64,000 bases of DNA, from contig CAKSTI010000003.1 in the NCBI GenBank assembly GCA_934500705.1, forward strand, positions 1-64,000, written 5' to 3'. Every line of letters begins with the position of its first letter. Within the stretch, counting starts at the first letter, position 1. Below the pieces are notes generated by a model, which did not search any database, was not told the origin of the DNA, and worked only from the letters and a program-made list of their open reading frames with translations. This DNA comes from an uncultured Clostridia bacterium. GTDB lineage: Bacteria; Bacillota; Clostridia; UMGS1810. Positions 1 through 8,856 of the stretch are shown here, piece after piece. Position numbers and translations under genes: made by a program.

Positions 1-72
1 AAGTATCTCCGCCAATTTCTCTTGTGACAGATTTTCCTTTTCTCTCAATGTATAAATCACAGTTTTAAGCAT
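1..72 (-). CDS. XRE-family HTH regulator, N-terminal fragment cut by window edge
   Basis: Only the first 24 residues are inside the window. They begin MLKTVIYTLREKENLSQEKL, the usual opening of a Cro/C1-type helix-turn-helix: helix 1 (TLREKENLS) followed by the QEKLAEIL helix. The ATG at 72 has a good ribosome site, GGAGG at 79-83. A sigma-A-type promoter lies upstream at 109-136. The family binds operator DNA as a dimer and usually represses; targets cannot be seen. The rest of the gene lies left of the window. Confidence 0.75.
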   Translation of the reverse strand, partial: MLKTVIYTLREKENLSQEKLAEIL

Positions 73-108
73 AAAAAACCTCCGTTAATTTCAGTTTACG
101 ATGTCTAT

Positions 109-136
109 ATTATAACACATTTTCATATTCTTTCAA
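109..136 (-). promoter_or_regulatory. Sigma-A promoter of the edge XRE gene
   Basis: On the minus strand TTGAAA (131-136), 16-bp spacer, TATAAT (109-114), about 37 bp before the ATG at 72. Confidence 0.55.
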
Positions 137-199
137 GCAACCTCAAGTAGGAAATTTCGCAACTATTGGTTGCCGTGCAAAAATCGCATATTTTCATAA

Positions 200-485
200 T
201 TAAAATTTCACTTCCTTTTTACTCAATTTCAAGTCAATGCCGTCCGTGCTCGTTCTATACCTCTAAAATTAATGATTCCTCATACAGTGTGTGCTGCTTT
301 GGATGACTATGCGGTTGTCTGGATTTGTCTTTTAAACTTTGCCACGTCCCGTCGTAACGCTTGCTCCACCGTTTAATGTTGCTTAATGGTTCTTTATATT
401 TCCTTGAAGCTTCACTTTTTCCATGTTTTAAAGAATATTCAATTATACGTTGACGTTTCTTGGCTTTTTGTGTTATAATGTTCAT
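200..485 (-). pseudogene. Decayed transposase, N-terminal HTH part only
   Basis: An ATG at 485 with an AAGGAA ribosome site opens a 76-residue frame ending at 255. It holds a basic helix-turn-helix (KRQRIIEYSLKHGKSEASRK) and the segment RWSKRYDGTWQSLKDKSRQP, as in the N-terminal domain of IS3/IS481-like DDE transposases of Clostridia. Intact enzymes of this kind are several hundred residues with an integrase core, which is missing. After the stop, the neighbouring frame stays open to 200 (TDGIDLKLSKKEVKF), which suggests a frameshift and then loss of the 3' part. I call it a dead insertion-sequence remnant; family assignment is from pattern memory. Confidence 0.65.
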
Positions 486-560
486 AGAAAATCAAAATTC
501 CTTTCTGTGCAATGTTTTGTCGCAAAAAACATTATACCACACTGAATTTTGATTTTCTAT
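484..560. repeat. Nested inverted repeats over transposase start
   Basis: Perfect 17-bp arms at 484-500 and 544-560 are separated by 43 bp. Inside lies a second 8-bp inverted repeat (AATGTTTT / AAAACATT). The inner-side arm covers the transposase ATG (485) and part of its ribosome site (498-503). An extended -10 promoter for the minus strand (TGGTATAAT, -10 at 531-536) lies between the arms, with a weak -35 TAGAAA at 554-559 inside the outer arm. Confidence 0.75.
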
Positions 561-649
561 TTTTTGGTTCACATGTATTATATCAATACATTTTGCCAAA
601 TTTTTTGGGAAAAATTCAAAAAATTTTCGATTTGCAATGTTATTTTTCA

Positions 650-678
650 TTGACACGGATTGCTGACTGTGATAGAAT
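650..678 (+). promoter_or_regulatory. Promoter of the HAD/MATE pair
   Basis: TTGACA at 650-655, 17-bp spacer, TAGAAT at 673-678, 28 bp before the HAD start. The AT-rich stretch 561-649 between it and the transposase palindrome holds only a small A/T hairpin near 596-630. Confidence 0.65.
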
Positions 679-705
679 CAAAATATCAATATTTTGGAGA
701 TGTAT

Positions 706-1434
706 ATGAAAATTTGCGGAATAATTTTTGACAAAGACGGCACACTTCTTGATTTCAATAAGTTTTGGCTCAGCATAACGGATTGTGCCGTGGACGAAAT
801 TTTATTAAAATGCGGTGTTGATAAAGGTTTCAAACCGCAGGTTTTGCACTCGCTTGGCGTGTGCGGTGACGATGTTGACATAACGGGTCATCTTTGCAGC
901 GGTACATATGAGTCTATGAGCAGGTGCATTTTTGACGAACTGAAAAAGCACAGCGGCACGGAGCATCTGAGCTTTAAAGACGTTAGGGAAATAACCGTAA
1001 AGGCTTACCATAACAATTCATATGCCGGGACTATTGCTCCGGCTTGTGACGGATTGGTACAAACACTTGAAAAACTTAAAAGGCGGGGTATTCGTTTGGC
1101 AGTTGTTACCACCGATGACCCTTATTTTACGGAAAAATGCCTTAGAGGACTTGGAATATATGAATTTTTCGATAGCATATATACCGATGACGGTGTTTTG
1201 CCCTCAAAGCCAAATCCGCATGGCATAGAAAAGTTTTGCACGGAATATTGCCTCGACAGGGGAGAAGTGATTATGGTCGGCGATACGCTTACGGATACGG
1301 CATTTGCCAAAAACGGCGGTATTTTCTGCGTTGGCGTGGCAAAGTCACAGAATAATAAACGTGTATTGGCGGAAAATGCAGATGTCGTTTTGGACGATGT
1401 TTCGCAGATTTTTGAAGTAATGGAGCAGTTATGA
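706..1434 (+). CDS. HAD-superfamily phosphatase (Gph-like, subfamily IA)
   Basis: A 243-residue cytosolic hydrolase of the phosphoglycolate-phosphatase type. Motif I is FDKDGTLL, with nucleophile D9 and acid D11. Motif II is the TTD at about 135-137, the motif III lysine is in SKPNP near 168, and motif IV is GDTLTD near 192-197. The helical cap lies between motifs I and II. The frame can be read from a TTG at 694, but the ATG at 706 sits 6 bases after GGAG (696-699) and is preferred. Its TGA overlaps the ATG of the MATE gene (ATGA), so the two are translationally coupled. The substrate cannot be told; HAD IA enzymes act on small phosphate esters. Confidence 0.85.
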   Translation: MKICGIIFDKDGTLLDFNKFWLSITDCAVDEILLKCGVDKGFKPQVLHSLGVCGDDVDITGHLCSGTYESMSRCIFDELKKHSGTEHLSFKDVREITVKAYHNNSYAGTIAPACDGLVQTLEKLKRRGIRLAVVTTDDPYFTEKCLRGLGIYEFFDSIYTDDGVLPSKPNPHGIEKFCTEYCLDRGEVIMVGDTLTDTAFAKNGGIFCVGVAKSQNNKRVLAENADVVLDDVSQIFEVMEQL

Positions 1435-2705
1435 AGTTTAAATTATCAAAATACATAGTGCCGTCGGTTGTGTCAATGGTTCTTGTGGGAACATATACGA
1501 ATATAGACGGCTTTTTCATCGGGAATGTTTCCGGCGATGACGGACTTGCGGCAATAAACATTGTCTGGCCCATTGTAGCGTTTATAACCTCGCTGGGAAT
1601 GGGAATAGGCGTCGGCGGTTCCGTGTTAATGACCGCACTTCGTGGGGACGGCAGGGAGGACGATGCCGAGGATATGAAAAAGTCCGCATTTTGGGTGTTG
1701 GTTCTCTCAGGTATTGCAGCAAGCGCAGTGCTGTTTGCGTTATACAGACCGATTTTAAAGATTATGGGTGCGCAGGGTCCTGTGTACCAATATGCGTGTG
1801 ATTACGCCGCTGTAATCAGCGCAACCGCCGCAATTCAGGTTGTAGGTTCGGGTTTGACAGCCGTTTTGCGCAATGACAACAAGATGTATCACTCGATGGT
1901 TTATACGATTTTAAGCCTTGCGGTGCATATTGTCTTAGATATTATGCTTGTTAAAAAACTGGAACTTACGGGCGTGGCGCTTTCAACGGCGTTGTCACAG
2001 CTTGTTACGCTTGTGCTGTGTCTGTTTACACTTAAAATTAAAAAATCCGCCAAAGCCAAAATGGCTTATGCCGGGGAGATACTGCGTGCATCGTCAGCGC
2101 CGTTCGGCGTCAACTTTGTTCCGTCGCTTGTGCTTTTGACAACCAATTATGCCGCACTTAAAAGTGGAGGAACTGCGGCGGTGAGCGCATATGCGGTTAT
2201 GAGCTATGCAGTTTATACGTACGATTATATTTATCAGGGTGTGTGCGACGGAATACAGCCTGTTTTGAGCTATTGCACGGGTGCGGACGATGAGGAGCAA
2301 AAGCGCCGTGTGATGAAAACGGCGGTTGAAATTCTGGCGGCATTTTCGCTGTGCTTTATTTTGATTACAAAGCCGCTTGCGAATTGTCTGCCGCAACTGT
2401 TCAAGGTGTCGGACGCCGCCGAAAAAATGATGAAAAGCGGTCTTGCGATTTATGCCTTGTCATATCCGTTCAAAGCGGCGGTTAAATTAATGTGCTCGTA
2501 CTGCTACGCAACCGAAAAATTCGTTTTGTCAAACTTGCTCACATACATTGACCCGGTTGTTACAACGCCGCTGCTGCTTGCGGTTTTGCCGCATTACATC
2601 GGTTCGGACGGCGTGTGGGTGGCAATGACGGCGTCGCAGATTATTGTGACAGCAATAGGAATTTTGATTATGGTCAGGAAAGTGCACGTTTCCGGCTCAC
2701 GATAA
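1431..2705 (+). CDS. MATE-family efflux transporter
   Basis: A 424-residue integral membrane protein with about 12 predicted helices in two homologous halves. The N-terminal half has the usual NVSGDDGLAAINIVWPI stretch and a glycine-rich helix (SLGMGIGVGG). MATE proteins export cationic drugs or metabolites using Na+ or H+ gradients. It is somewhat shorter than the usual ~450 residues. The start overlaps the HAD stop by 4 bases, so expression is likely coupled. The 3' end overlaps the convergent AraC gene by 9 bp. The substrate is unknown. Confidence 0.88.
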   Translation: MKFKLSKYIVPSVVSMVLVGTYTNIDGFFIGNVSGDDGLAAINIVWPIVAFITSLGMGIGVGGSVLMTALRGDGREDDAEDMKKSAFWVLVLSGIAASAVLFALYRPILKIMGAQGPVYQYACDYAAVISATAAIQVVGSGLTAVLRNDNKMYHSMVYTILSLAVHIVLDIMLVKKLELTGVALSTALSQLVTLVLCLFTLKIKKSAKAKMAYAGEILRASSAPFGVNFVPSLVLLTTNYAALKSGGTAAVSAYAVMSYAVYTYDYIYQGVCDGIQPVLSYCTGADDEEQKRRVMKTAVEILAAFSLCFILITKPLANCLPQLFKVSDAAEKMMKSGLAIYALSYPFKAAVKLMCSYCYATEKFVLSNLLTYIDPVVTTPLLLAVLPHYIGSDGVWVAMTASQIIVTAIGILIMVRKVHVSGSR

Positions 2706-3512
2706 ACTCTTTCGGTATTGTGACGGTGTTGTTCCCGTTATGGTTTTAAATGTCTTTGAAAAATACGAGAAGTTGTCAAAGCCGCACAATTCACTTATTT
2801 CGCCGATTTCACGGTCTTTTGCGAGGAGCTTTTTTGCCCTCTCGCACCGCAGACGGTTTATGTATTCAATCGGTGTGCAGCCGATACAGCTTTTAAATTT
2901 TCTTACAAAATAGTATTTACTTAGTCCCACTTCACAGCTCAGCTCATCGAGCGTCAGCCTTTCGTGAAAGTGGGATTTCATATACCCGACAGCAAGTTTT
3001 ATATCCTCATTTACGTCCGCCTTTTTTGCCCCGTCCGCCGCTTCGCTGTGTTTTTCCGCAAGGTACAAAAGCAAATTCAAAACGGCGGAGCGTATTGACG
3101 CATTTCTGAATTTTCCGCCCGTGAGGAAGGCTGTGATTACATTTGAATACAGGGCAAGGGCGCTTTCGTCCTTAATCAGCGTATCAAAGACAAGGTTTTC
3201 TGTGTCAATATCATTGGAAGTACAGAAGTCAACGTCCGGAATAAGGCAGAAATACTCCATAACCGTATTTGTATACATACTGTGAATAAGGTTTGAATTG
3301 ACCGTAATTATGTCGCCTTCGGAGACGGCGTATTCGTTGTTGCCTATCAAAACAATTCCCTCACCGGACGTGATATACAAAAACTCGGTGTTGGGGTGCC
3401 AGTGCAGATAGGGCATACTTCCCTGCGTGCGGGTTCGGTTGTTCAAGTGAAATATAAACGGCAGTGTTTTTCCGCTTAGTGAATGTGCCTCAAAGTGATT
3501 GGAATTTTTCAC
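2697..3512 (-). CDS. AraC-family regulator with N-terminal cupin sensor
   Basis: A 271-residue activator-type regulator. The N-terminal third is a cupin-like sugar-sensing fold (LHWHPNTEFLYITSGEG). The C-terminal ~100 residues carry two helix-turn-helices (LTLDELSCEVGLSKYYFVRK and EISELCGFDNFSYFSKTFK) ending in the family's TPSQYRK. Longer readings start at a TTG (3554). GTG at 3512 lies 9 bases after AGGAG (3522-3526), whereas the ATG at 3519-3521 is too close to it. It is divergent from the isomerase/oxidoreductase pair at 3631-5483, which it probably controls. The inducer is unknown. Confidence 0.82.
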   Translation of the reverse strand: MKNSNHFEAHSLSGKTLPFIFHLNNRTRTQGSMPYLHWHPNTEFLYITSGEGIVLIGNNEYAVSEGDIITVNSNLIHSMYTNTVMEYFCLIPDVDFCTSNDIDTENLVFDTLIKDESALALYSNVITAFLTGGKFRNASIRSAVLNLLLYLAEKHSEAADGAKKADVNEDIKLAVGYMKSHFHERLTLDELSCEVGLSKYYFVRKFKSCIGCTPIEYINRLRCERAKKLLAKDREIGEISELCGFDNFSYFSKTFKTITGTTPSQYRKSLS

Positions 3513-3563
3513 TGTGTTCATCTCCTGTGGCAATATTGTGACAATTATGCGCAATATACTTGA

Positions 3564-3592
3564 TTGACTTTATCCATAGCCAATTATACAAT
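3564..3592 (+). promoter_or_regulatory. Promoter of isomerase/oxidoreductase operon
   Basis: TTGACT at 3564-3569, 17-bp spacer, TACAAT at 3587-3592, 39 bp before the GTG at 3631, in the gap divergent to the AraC gene. Confidence 0.55.
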
Positions 3593-3630
3593 AAAGGTAT
3601 AAAAAAATCAACAGTAAAGGAGAGATTTTT

Positions 3631-4482
3631 GTGTTAAAGTTTCCGATAGGAGCTATGGTTGAGTCGTTTGCAACGGATTTTAAATCCGCTATTGAAAAAT
3701 CGGTTGAAATCGGCGTTCAGGGATTGCAGATGTACTGCACTAACGGCGAACACGCACCGGAGAATATGACGGACGCAAAAATTGCCGAAGTTATGGATAT
3801 TGTTAAGTCGAACGGACTTATTTTCTCCGCAATTTGCGGTGATTTGGGGCAGGGCTTCGGCGACAGCGAGAAAAACAAGGTAAACATAGAAAAGTCGAAA
3901 CGAATTATGGAGCTTGCCAAAAAGTTAGAGTGCAATATTGTTACAACACACATCGGCGTTGTTCCGGATGACACAAGCGCAGACAGGTACAAGATTATGC
4001 AGGAGGCGTGCAGAGAACTTGCCGAGTTTGCGGACAGCCTCGATGCGCACTTTGCAATAGAAACAGGTCCGGAGAGAGCGCAGACGCTGAGAGCGTTTCT
4101 CGACTCGCTCAATTCAAAAGGCGTTGCCGTAAACCTTGACCCGGCAAATCTCGTTATGGTAACGGGTGACGACCCGGTCAAGGCGGTGTATACACTCAAA
4201 GACTACATAGTGCATACCCACGCAAAAGACGGGATTAAGTTAAAGGACTCCAATCCCGAATACATTTATCAGGTTGTTCACCCAATTCCGGAGGAGTATT
4301 CGCAGGGCGGTTATTTTGAGGAAGTTCCGCTCGGAAAGGGCAGCGTACCGTTTAAGGAATATCTGACGGCACTCGATGACATTGGATATAAGGGATTTTT
4401 AACCATCGAACGTGAGTGCGGAGATAACCCGTCGGCAGACATTGCCGCTGCGGCAAATTATCTCAGAAGTTTTATGGAATAG
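3631..4482 (+). CDS. Sugar phosphate isomerase/epimerase (xylose-isomerase-like TIM barrel)
   Basis: A 283-residue AP_endonuc_2-type TIM barrel, related to IolE/IolI and hydroxypyruvate isomerase. Likely metal ligands lie on strand ends: E in FAIETGPE, D in VNLDPANLV, H in VHTHAKDG, and E in LTIERECG near the C-terminus. GTG at 3631 follows AAAGGAGAG. The next gene, an oxidoreductase, starts 11 bp after the stop, so the pair probably forms a catabolic unit for an inositol- or keto-sugar-like compound under the divergent AraC regulator. The exact substrate cannot be read from the sequence. Confidence 0.85.
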   Translation: MLKFPIGAMVESFATDFKSAIEKSVEIGVQGLQMYCTNGEHAPENMTDAKIAEVMDIVKSNGLIFSAICGDLGQGFGDSEKNKVNIEKSKRIMELAKKLECNIVTTHIGVVPDDTSADRYKIMQEACRELAEFADSLDAHFAIETGPERAQTLRAFLDSLNSKGVAVNLDPANLVMVTGDDPVKAVYTLKDYIVHTHAKDGIKLKDSNPEYIYQVVHPIPEEYSQGGYFEEVPLGKGSVPFKEYLTALDDIGYKGFLTIERECGDNPSADIAAAANYLRSFME

Positions 4483-4493
4483 GGGGAGAAAAT

Positions 4494-5483
4494 ATGCTTA
4501 AAGTCGGTTTAATCGGCTGCGGCGGTATGGGTCATACGCACGCAGCGGGATATGAGGATTTAAAAGATAAGGTAAAGGTTGTTGCCGTTGCCGATGTGAG
4601 AGAGGATAAATGCGCAGACCTCAAAGATACATTCGGCTGTGACGTTTACAAAACGGGTATGGAGCTGATTGAAAATGCGGACGTTGACTATGTTGACATT
4701 TGCGTGCCCACATATCTCCACGCCGAGCACGCAGTTGCGGCAATGAGGAAAGGCTTTGATGTATTTGTGGAAAAGCCCGTATGCATCAGCGATGCCGAGG
4801 CGGAACTGCTCGAAAAGGTGCAAAAGGAAACCGGCAGAAAGGTTCAGGTTGGACACGTTGTAAGGTTTATGACCGAGTACGCCTGGCTTAAAAATGCGGT
4901 TGACAGCGGAAAATACGGCAAACTTCTGTCCGCAAACTTTTCAAGGCTCAGCGTTATGCCTACCTGGGGCTGGGAGGACTGGTTTGCCGATGCGGACAAG
5001 TGCGGAAGTGTTGCCCTTGACCTGCACATTCACGATGCCGACTTCATCAGGTATCTGTGCGGAGATGATATAAAGAAAATGAGCGCCGCCTGCACAAGGG
5101 ACAAAAACGGTATGATAAACCACATAAATGTTCTTTATCAGTACGAGGACAAAATGCTGAGCGCCGAGGGCTCGTGGGATTGCCGTGAAAGTCAGCCGTT
5201 CCGTGCATCTTACACGGCATTTTTTGAAAAGGCAACAGTATTCTTTAACGGTCTTGAAGACGGACTTGTTGTCTGCACCGATGATAAAAAGGAAAAAATC
5301 GAGGCAAAGGAAGAACTTACAAAAGATGTGGGAATTAACATAAAGGCAGGCAGCGCTTACACAGATGAACTTGAGTATTTTATTGATGAAATACTTCTTG
5401 GCAACGGTAAGGAAATGGCGCCGCTTTCGGAGGGAATTAAATCCGTTAAGCTCGTTTTTGAAGAGATGAAACTTTGCGATTAA
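4494..5483 (+). CDS. Gfo/Idh/MocA-family NAD(P)-dependent oxidoreductase
   Basis: A 329-residue sugar dehydrogenase. An N-terminal Rossmann fold begins with GLIGCGGMGHTHA, followed by the family EKP motif near residue 93 (VEKPV). The C-terminal alpha/beta domain carries HIHDADF near 178-182, where the catalytic histidine and aspartate of the family sit. RBS AGGGGGAG is 7 bases before the ATG. It is probably co-transcribed with the upstream isomerase: oxidation of a polyol or inositol followed by isomerisation, or the reverse. An intrinsic terminator follows at once. Confidence 0.87.
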   Translation: MLKVGLIGCGGMGHTHAAGYEDLKDKVKVVAVADVREDKCADLKDTFGCDVYKTGMELIENADVDYVDICVPTYLHAEHAVAAMRKGFDVFVEKPVCISDAEAELLEKVQKETGRKVQVGHVVRFMTEYAWLKNAVDSGKYGKLLSANFSRLSVMPTWGWEDWFADADKCGSVALDLHIHDADFIRYLCGDDIKKMSAACTRDKNGMINHINVLYQYEDKMLSAEGSWDCRESQPFRASYTAFFEKATVFFNGLEDGLVVCTDDKKEKIEAKEELTKDVGINIKAGSAYTDELEYFIDEILLGNGKEMAPLSEGIKSVKLVFEEMKLCD

Positions 5484-5490
5484 AACACAA

Positions 5491-5525
5491 AAAGCGTACA
5501 GGCAAACCGCCTGTGCGCTTTTTTA
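5491..5525. terminator. Bidirectional intrinsic terminator
   Basis: A 13-bp stem (5491-5503 with 5509-5521, one G-U pair) and 5-base loop, flanked by A-run and T-run, between convergent genes. Confidence 0.85.
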
Positions 5526-5538
5526 TGAGGGTAATCCC

Positions 5539-6528
5539 TCATTTTTTCATCGCTTCCGAGAGTATCAGCTCCACCGCAAGCCACTTGTCTGTTTTTCCGC
5601 TTTTAACGGCAAAGTCCGTTTCCATACATTTTTCCATAACGGAATTTATGCGTTTGATACCAAGTCGGTTCATTTGGGACATATACACCCGTGCGTATTT
5701 TTCATAGAGTCCGCACGCAGAGCATATCTCACGCATTGGGCGGTCTTTCAGTATGGAAAGCTTTTTGTAAGTGGAGAATTTGTTGAATATTATGCTTATT
5801 ATCTTAATTGGTTCTTCGCCCAGGGATTTAAGGTCGTTTAGTTTTTTTAAGACGTCATCGCCCCTGCCTTCGGCAATGTCGTCAACCATTGCAAATACCC
5901 GGTTTTCCACATTCTTTGTGATAACGCTTTCTATGTCGCCGCCCGTAATTGCGGAACGCTCACCCGTGTATGCGGCGAGTTTGTCGAGCTCGTTTTTGAG
6001 GTTCTGCATTCCGGGACCGCATATCTCGGCAATGTTCAGGGCGTCCTGACGGCTGATTTCCTTTCCGCAGCTTTTGAGCACTTTGGCAATCCAGGGAGCA
6101 AGCTCGGTCGGCTTTTGAAATGCAAATTCGCACGCAGTCGCACACTTGGAAAGCTGTTTGAACAGAGCGTTGCGCTTGTCAACCTCGTCCTCTGCAAAAA
6201 TTATAATCATATAGTCCGGTATGCTTTTAAAAAGCTCGCCCCAAAAGCTCTTTTGCGCCTCGGTTGCCCGCTTTAAAATACCGCTGTTGCGCACAAATAC
6301 AACCTTTTTGTCGCTCATAAAAGGGTAGGAGTTGACAAATGAGTCAATCTCGCCCTCCTCCGGCAGGGGTGCTGTGAGTTTGAGCAAATTAAACTCCTCA
6401 CTGCCCGGCTCGACAGTCTTTGCAATAATCTGCCGTGAATAGTATTCCGTGAGGTAACATTCGGGCCCGTAGAGCAGGTACGCATTTGCAAATACTTCTG
6501 TTTTGATGTCATTTTTAATTCTTTGCAT
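5539..6528 (-). CDS. holA: DNA polymerase III subunit delta
   Basis: A 329-residue clamp-loader delta subunit, normal length. It starts MQRIKNDIKTEVFANAYLLYG, where YLLYGPE stands for the degenerate P-loop region of delta. FIIIF-like beta strands follow (YMIIIFAEDEVDKRN), and a C-terminal helical collar domain carries PIKIISIIFNKF. It opens the beta clamp together with the DnaX pentamer at the replication fork; dnaX is at 55749. Its start overlaps the comEC 3' end by 14 bp, the common comEC-holA arrangement of Firmicutes. rpsT, often next, is absent here. Confidence 0.85.
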   Translation of the reverse strand: MQRIKNDIKTEVFANAYLLYGPECYLTEYYSRQIIAKTVEPGSEEFNLLKLTAPLPEEGEIDSFVNSYPFMSDKKVVFVRNSGILKRATEAQKSFWGELFKSIPDYMIIIFAEDEVDKRNALFKQLSKCATACEFAFQKPTELAPWIAKVLKSCGKEISRQDALNIAEICGPGMQNLKNELDKLAAYTGERSAITGGDIESVITKNVENRVFAMVDDIAEGRGDDVLKKLNDLKSLGEEPIKIISIIFNKFSTYKKLSILKDRPMREICSACGLYEKYARVYMSQMNRLGIKRINSVMEKCMETDFAVKSGKTDKWLAVELILSEAMKK

Positions 6529-8695
6529 AAAATTCTCCGGTTTTGTTTATTTTAAATTCTATGGTTTTGTCCGTGTCGGTTCTCATAATTTCTGCGTTGC
6601 GGTACGCTTTGAGCGTTTCGGGCGCCGGGTGGGAATACTTGTTGTCCACACCGCAGGACACCACGGCATACTTTGGATTTACTGCATTGGCAAAGCGCTC
6701 CGACACAGGGCTTTTTCCGCCGTGATGCGGTATTTTCAAAATATCGGCTTTGATGTTGCCGTCGCTTAAAATGTACTGCGTGTTTGCACCGATGTCACCC
6801 GTAAAGAGAAGCCTTTTGCCGTACACCTTTGCCATTACTACGAGTGAATTCTCGTTGGCATCGGTCTGCCACTGCTTTTGAGGGCTTAGCACGGAAAGCG
6901 TTATGTATTTTCCAAACTTGATTTTGTCGCCTTTGGAAACAAAGCTGATTTTAACCTTGTGAGCTATTGCGGCCGACAGTATTTCGTGCACATTGTCACG
7001 CTCATCATCGGAGCAGAGCCTGTCCGGTACGGCAAGCGAACGTATCATACCCCTTTCAATCAGCGGTATAATTGCGTTTGTGTGGTCGCTGTGCCAGTGG
7101 GAGATAACCGCCGTATCAATTTTGTATATTCCCTTTCTCACAAGATAGGGAACAACCGCATATTCGGCGGCGTTTTCCATAGACTCCGAGCCGCAGTCAA
7201 TCATAAGATTGCCTCCGTCCGGCGCCTCGATTACACAGCAGTCGCCCTGTCCGACGTTTAAAAAGTTTACATTACATTCCTTATTATTATAAGTCAGATT
7301 TGAAAAATTTGCAACCGCCATTACCAAAATAATTACCAATGCGGTTCTGCGTTTTTCGCTGATTGCGGCAATTACTGCCGAAACCGCAAAAACGGCATTG
7401 AGCGTTAAGACAGCCATATCTTTAACGGATATGTCAACCGATGCCCACGGAATTGAGGAAAATGCCTTTGCAATGAGGAGTACCGCCGATGCCGGCACTG
7501 CCGCAAAGCACGACACCGCATTGCACAAAAACGGCGGTGCAAACATACACACCAATGCAAAAATATACGAAAAGCACATAAGCATAGGCATAAATGCGAG
7601 TATGGCAAGATTGCTTGCGAGCGTCACGAGGGAAACGGACTGAAACGTTATCGCCGTAATCGGTAGCGTAAACAGCCAGGCAAAAAACGTTATTACACAG
7701 CTTTCTGTCAAAGCGGCAAATTTTCGCCTGCCGAATTTGTACTTCTGCACCAACCTGACTCCAAACAATATTCCTGCGGTTGCGGAAAACGAAAGCTGCA
7801 TTGACGTGTCAAGAATAGCATACGGCTTTATAAAAAGCAGCGTAATCAGCACCGTGAAAAGTGCCGTCGGCGCACTGTATTCCCTCATCGCAAGGACGGA
7901 CAGACACAAAACCGCAGACATAAGCGCCGCCCTCGCTATTGACATTCCAAAGCCTGTGAATATAAAGACAAATGCGGCGGCAAATAGGTTTATACCAATC
8001 ATAAGCGCAACCTTTGCCCGTCTCGGCAGGTTCAGCCCGGAATAGAGATATGATAGGAGAAGTACCAGAATGTTAAGGTGCAGACCCGAAACCGCCACAA
8101 CGTGATATGTGCCCGAACGGCGGAACATTTCTTTAATATCGTCAGGCATTTCGTCCTTGCTTCCCGTCACAAGCGCATTTACAAGACTTGCCTCGTCGTA
8201 GGGCAGGTACTTAAATATTTTCTCCGTGAGCATAGAGCGTTTTGCGTAGAAGGTGTGCATTTTTCCGTTTTTAATATCCTTTATGTACTCAATTCCGCTG
8301 TACGCTGCGGCGCATACGCCCTGTGATTTGAGGTAACTGTTGTAGTCAAAACAGCCTTTGTTCATAGCTCCGTCCGCAATCTGAGGTTCACAGATGAGTT
8401 TTACCGTGTCGCCGCAGGTAATTTCTAAACGTTCTCCGTTTTTAATCCTCACACGCAGCATTGAGGATATGTCAATGCCGTCTTGTACTTCGGCGTTAAA
8501 GGACACGGCGTCGTTTGTGCGTTTGGGTATGCTTTTAACTTTCAGCGTGAGTGTGCACGCTTTGCCGCCGAGTGCGGAAATTTTCTTTTGGTCGGCGGCA
8601 AATCCGACGTTAAAGAAGTGCATTCGTGCAAGCAAAAGCAATATTATTGTAAGAAATAGATATATCCGTGTGTATTTTCTTAATTTTGTGTTCAT
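6515..8695 (-). CDS. comEC: DNA internalization competence protein ComEC/Rec2
   Basis: A 726-residue channel for DNA uptake. In order: an N-terminal membrane anchor and OB-like DUF4131 region; the multi-spanning Competence domain (SGTYHVVAVSGLHLNILVLL); and a C-terminal metallo-beta-lactamase domain (NVGQGDCCVIEA, SHWHSDHTNAI, LFTGDIG, IPHHGGK) thought to degrade one DNA strand. All metal motifs are present. In-frame ATGs exist at 8695 and 8728; 8695 has a weak AGAGAG site and is preferred, but the choice is uncertain. It is co-transcribed with holA. Other competence genes are not in the window. Confidence 0.88.
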   Translation of the reverse strand: MNTKLRKYTRIYLFLTIILLLLARMHFFNVGFAADQKKISALGGKACTLTLKVKSIPKRTNDAVSFNAEVQDGIDISSMLRVRIKNGERLEITCGDTVKLICEPQIADGAMNKGCFDYNSYLKSQGVCAAAYSGIEYIKDIKNGKMHTFYAKRSMLTEKIFKYLPYDEASLVNALVTGSKDEMPDDIKEMFRRSGTYHVVAVSGLHLNILVLLLSYLYSGLNLPRRAKVALMIGINLFAAAFVFIFTGFGMSIARAALMSAVLCLSVLAMREYSAPTALFTVLITLLFIKPYAILDTSMQLSFSATAGILFGVRLVQKYKFGRRKFAALTESCVITFFAWLFTLPITAITFQSVSLVTLASNLAILAFMPMLMCFSYIFALVCMFAPPFLCNAVSCFAAVPASAVLLIAKAFSSIPWASVDISVKDMAVLTLNAVFAVSAVIAAISEKRRTALVIILVMAVANFSNLTYNNKECNVNFLNVGQGDCCVIEAPDGGNLMIDCGSESMENAAEYAVVPYLVRKGIYKIDTAVISHWHSDHTNAIIPLIERGMIRSLAVPDRLCSDDERDNVHEILSAAIAHKVKISFVSKGDKIKFGKYITLSVLSPQKQWQTDANENSLVVMAKVYGKRLLFTGDIGANTQYILSDGNIKADILKIPHHGGKSPVSERFANAVNPKYAVVSCGVDNKYSHPAPETLKAYRNAEIMRTDTDKTIEFKINKTGEFYAKN

Positions 8696-8759
8696 AAAAT
8701 GTCTCTCTTTTTTTGATAAAATTGCCATAAATTTAATTGTTTTTTTATTTATTGTGTTG

Positions 8760-8788
8760 ATAATAACATAATAACACATTTTTGTTAA
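8760..8788 (-). promoter_or_regulatory. Promoter of comEC-holA
   Basis: Minus strand TTAACA (8783-8788), 17-bp spacer, TATTAT (8760-8765). It lies nearly back to back with the promoter of the metallophosphoesterase gene. Confidence 0.55.
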
Positions 8789-8797
8789 AATAACAAC

Positions 8798-8826
8798 TTG
8801 ATTTTAATAAATAAATGTTATATAAT
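8798..8826 (+). promoter_or_regulatory. Promoter of metallophosphoesterase gene
   Basis: TTGATT at 8798-8803, 17-bp spacer, TATAAT at 8821-8826, 31 bp before the ATG. Confidence 0.65.
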
Positions 8827-8856
8827 AATAAACTGATTGTATAACGGGGTGAAATA

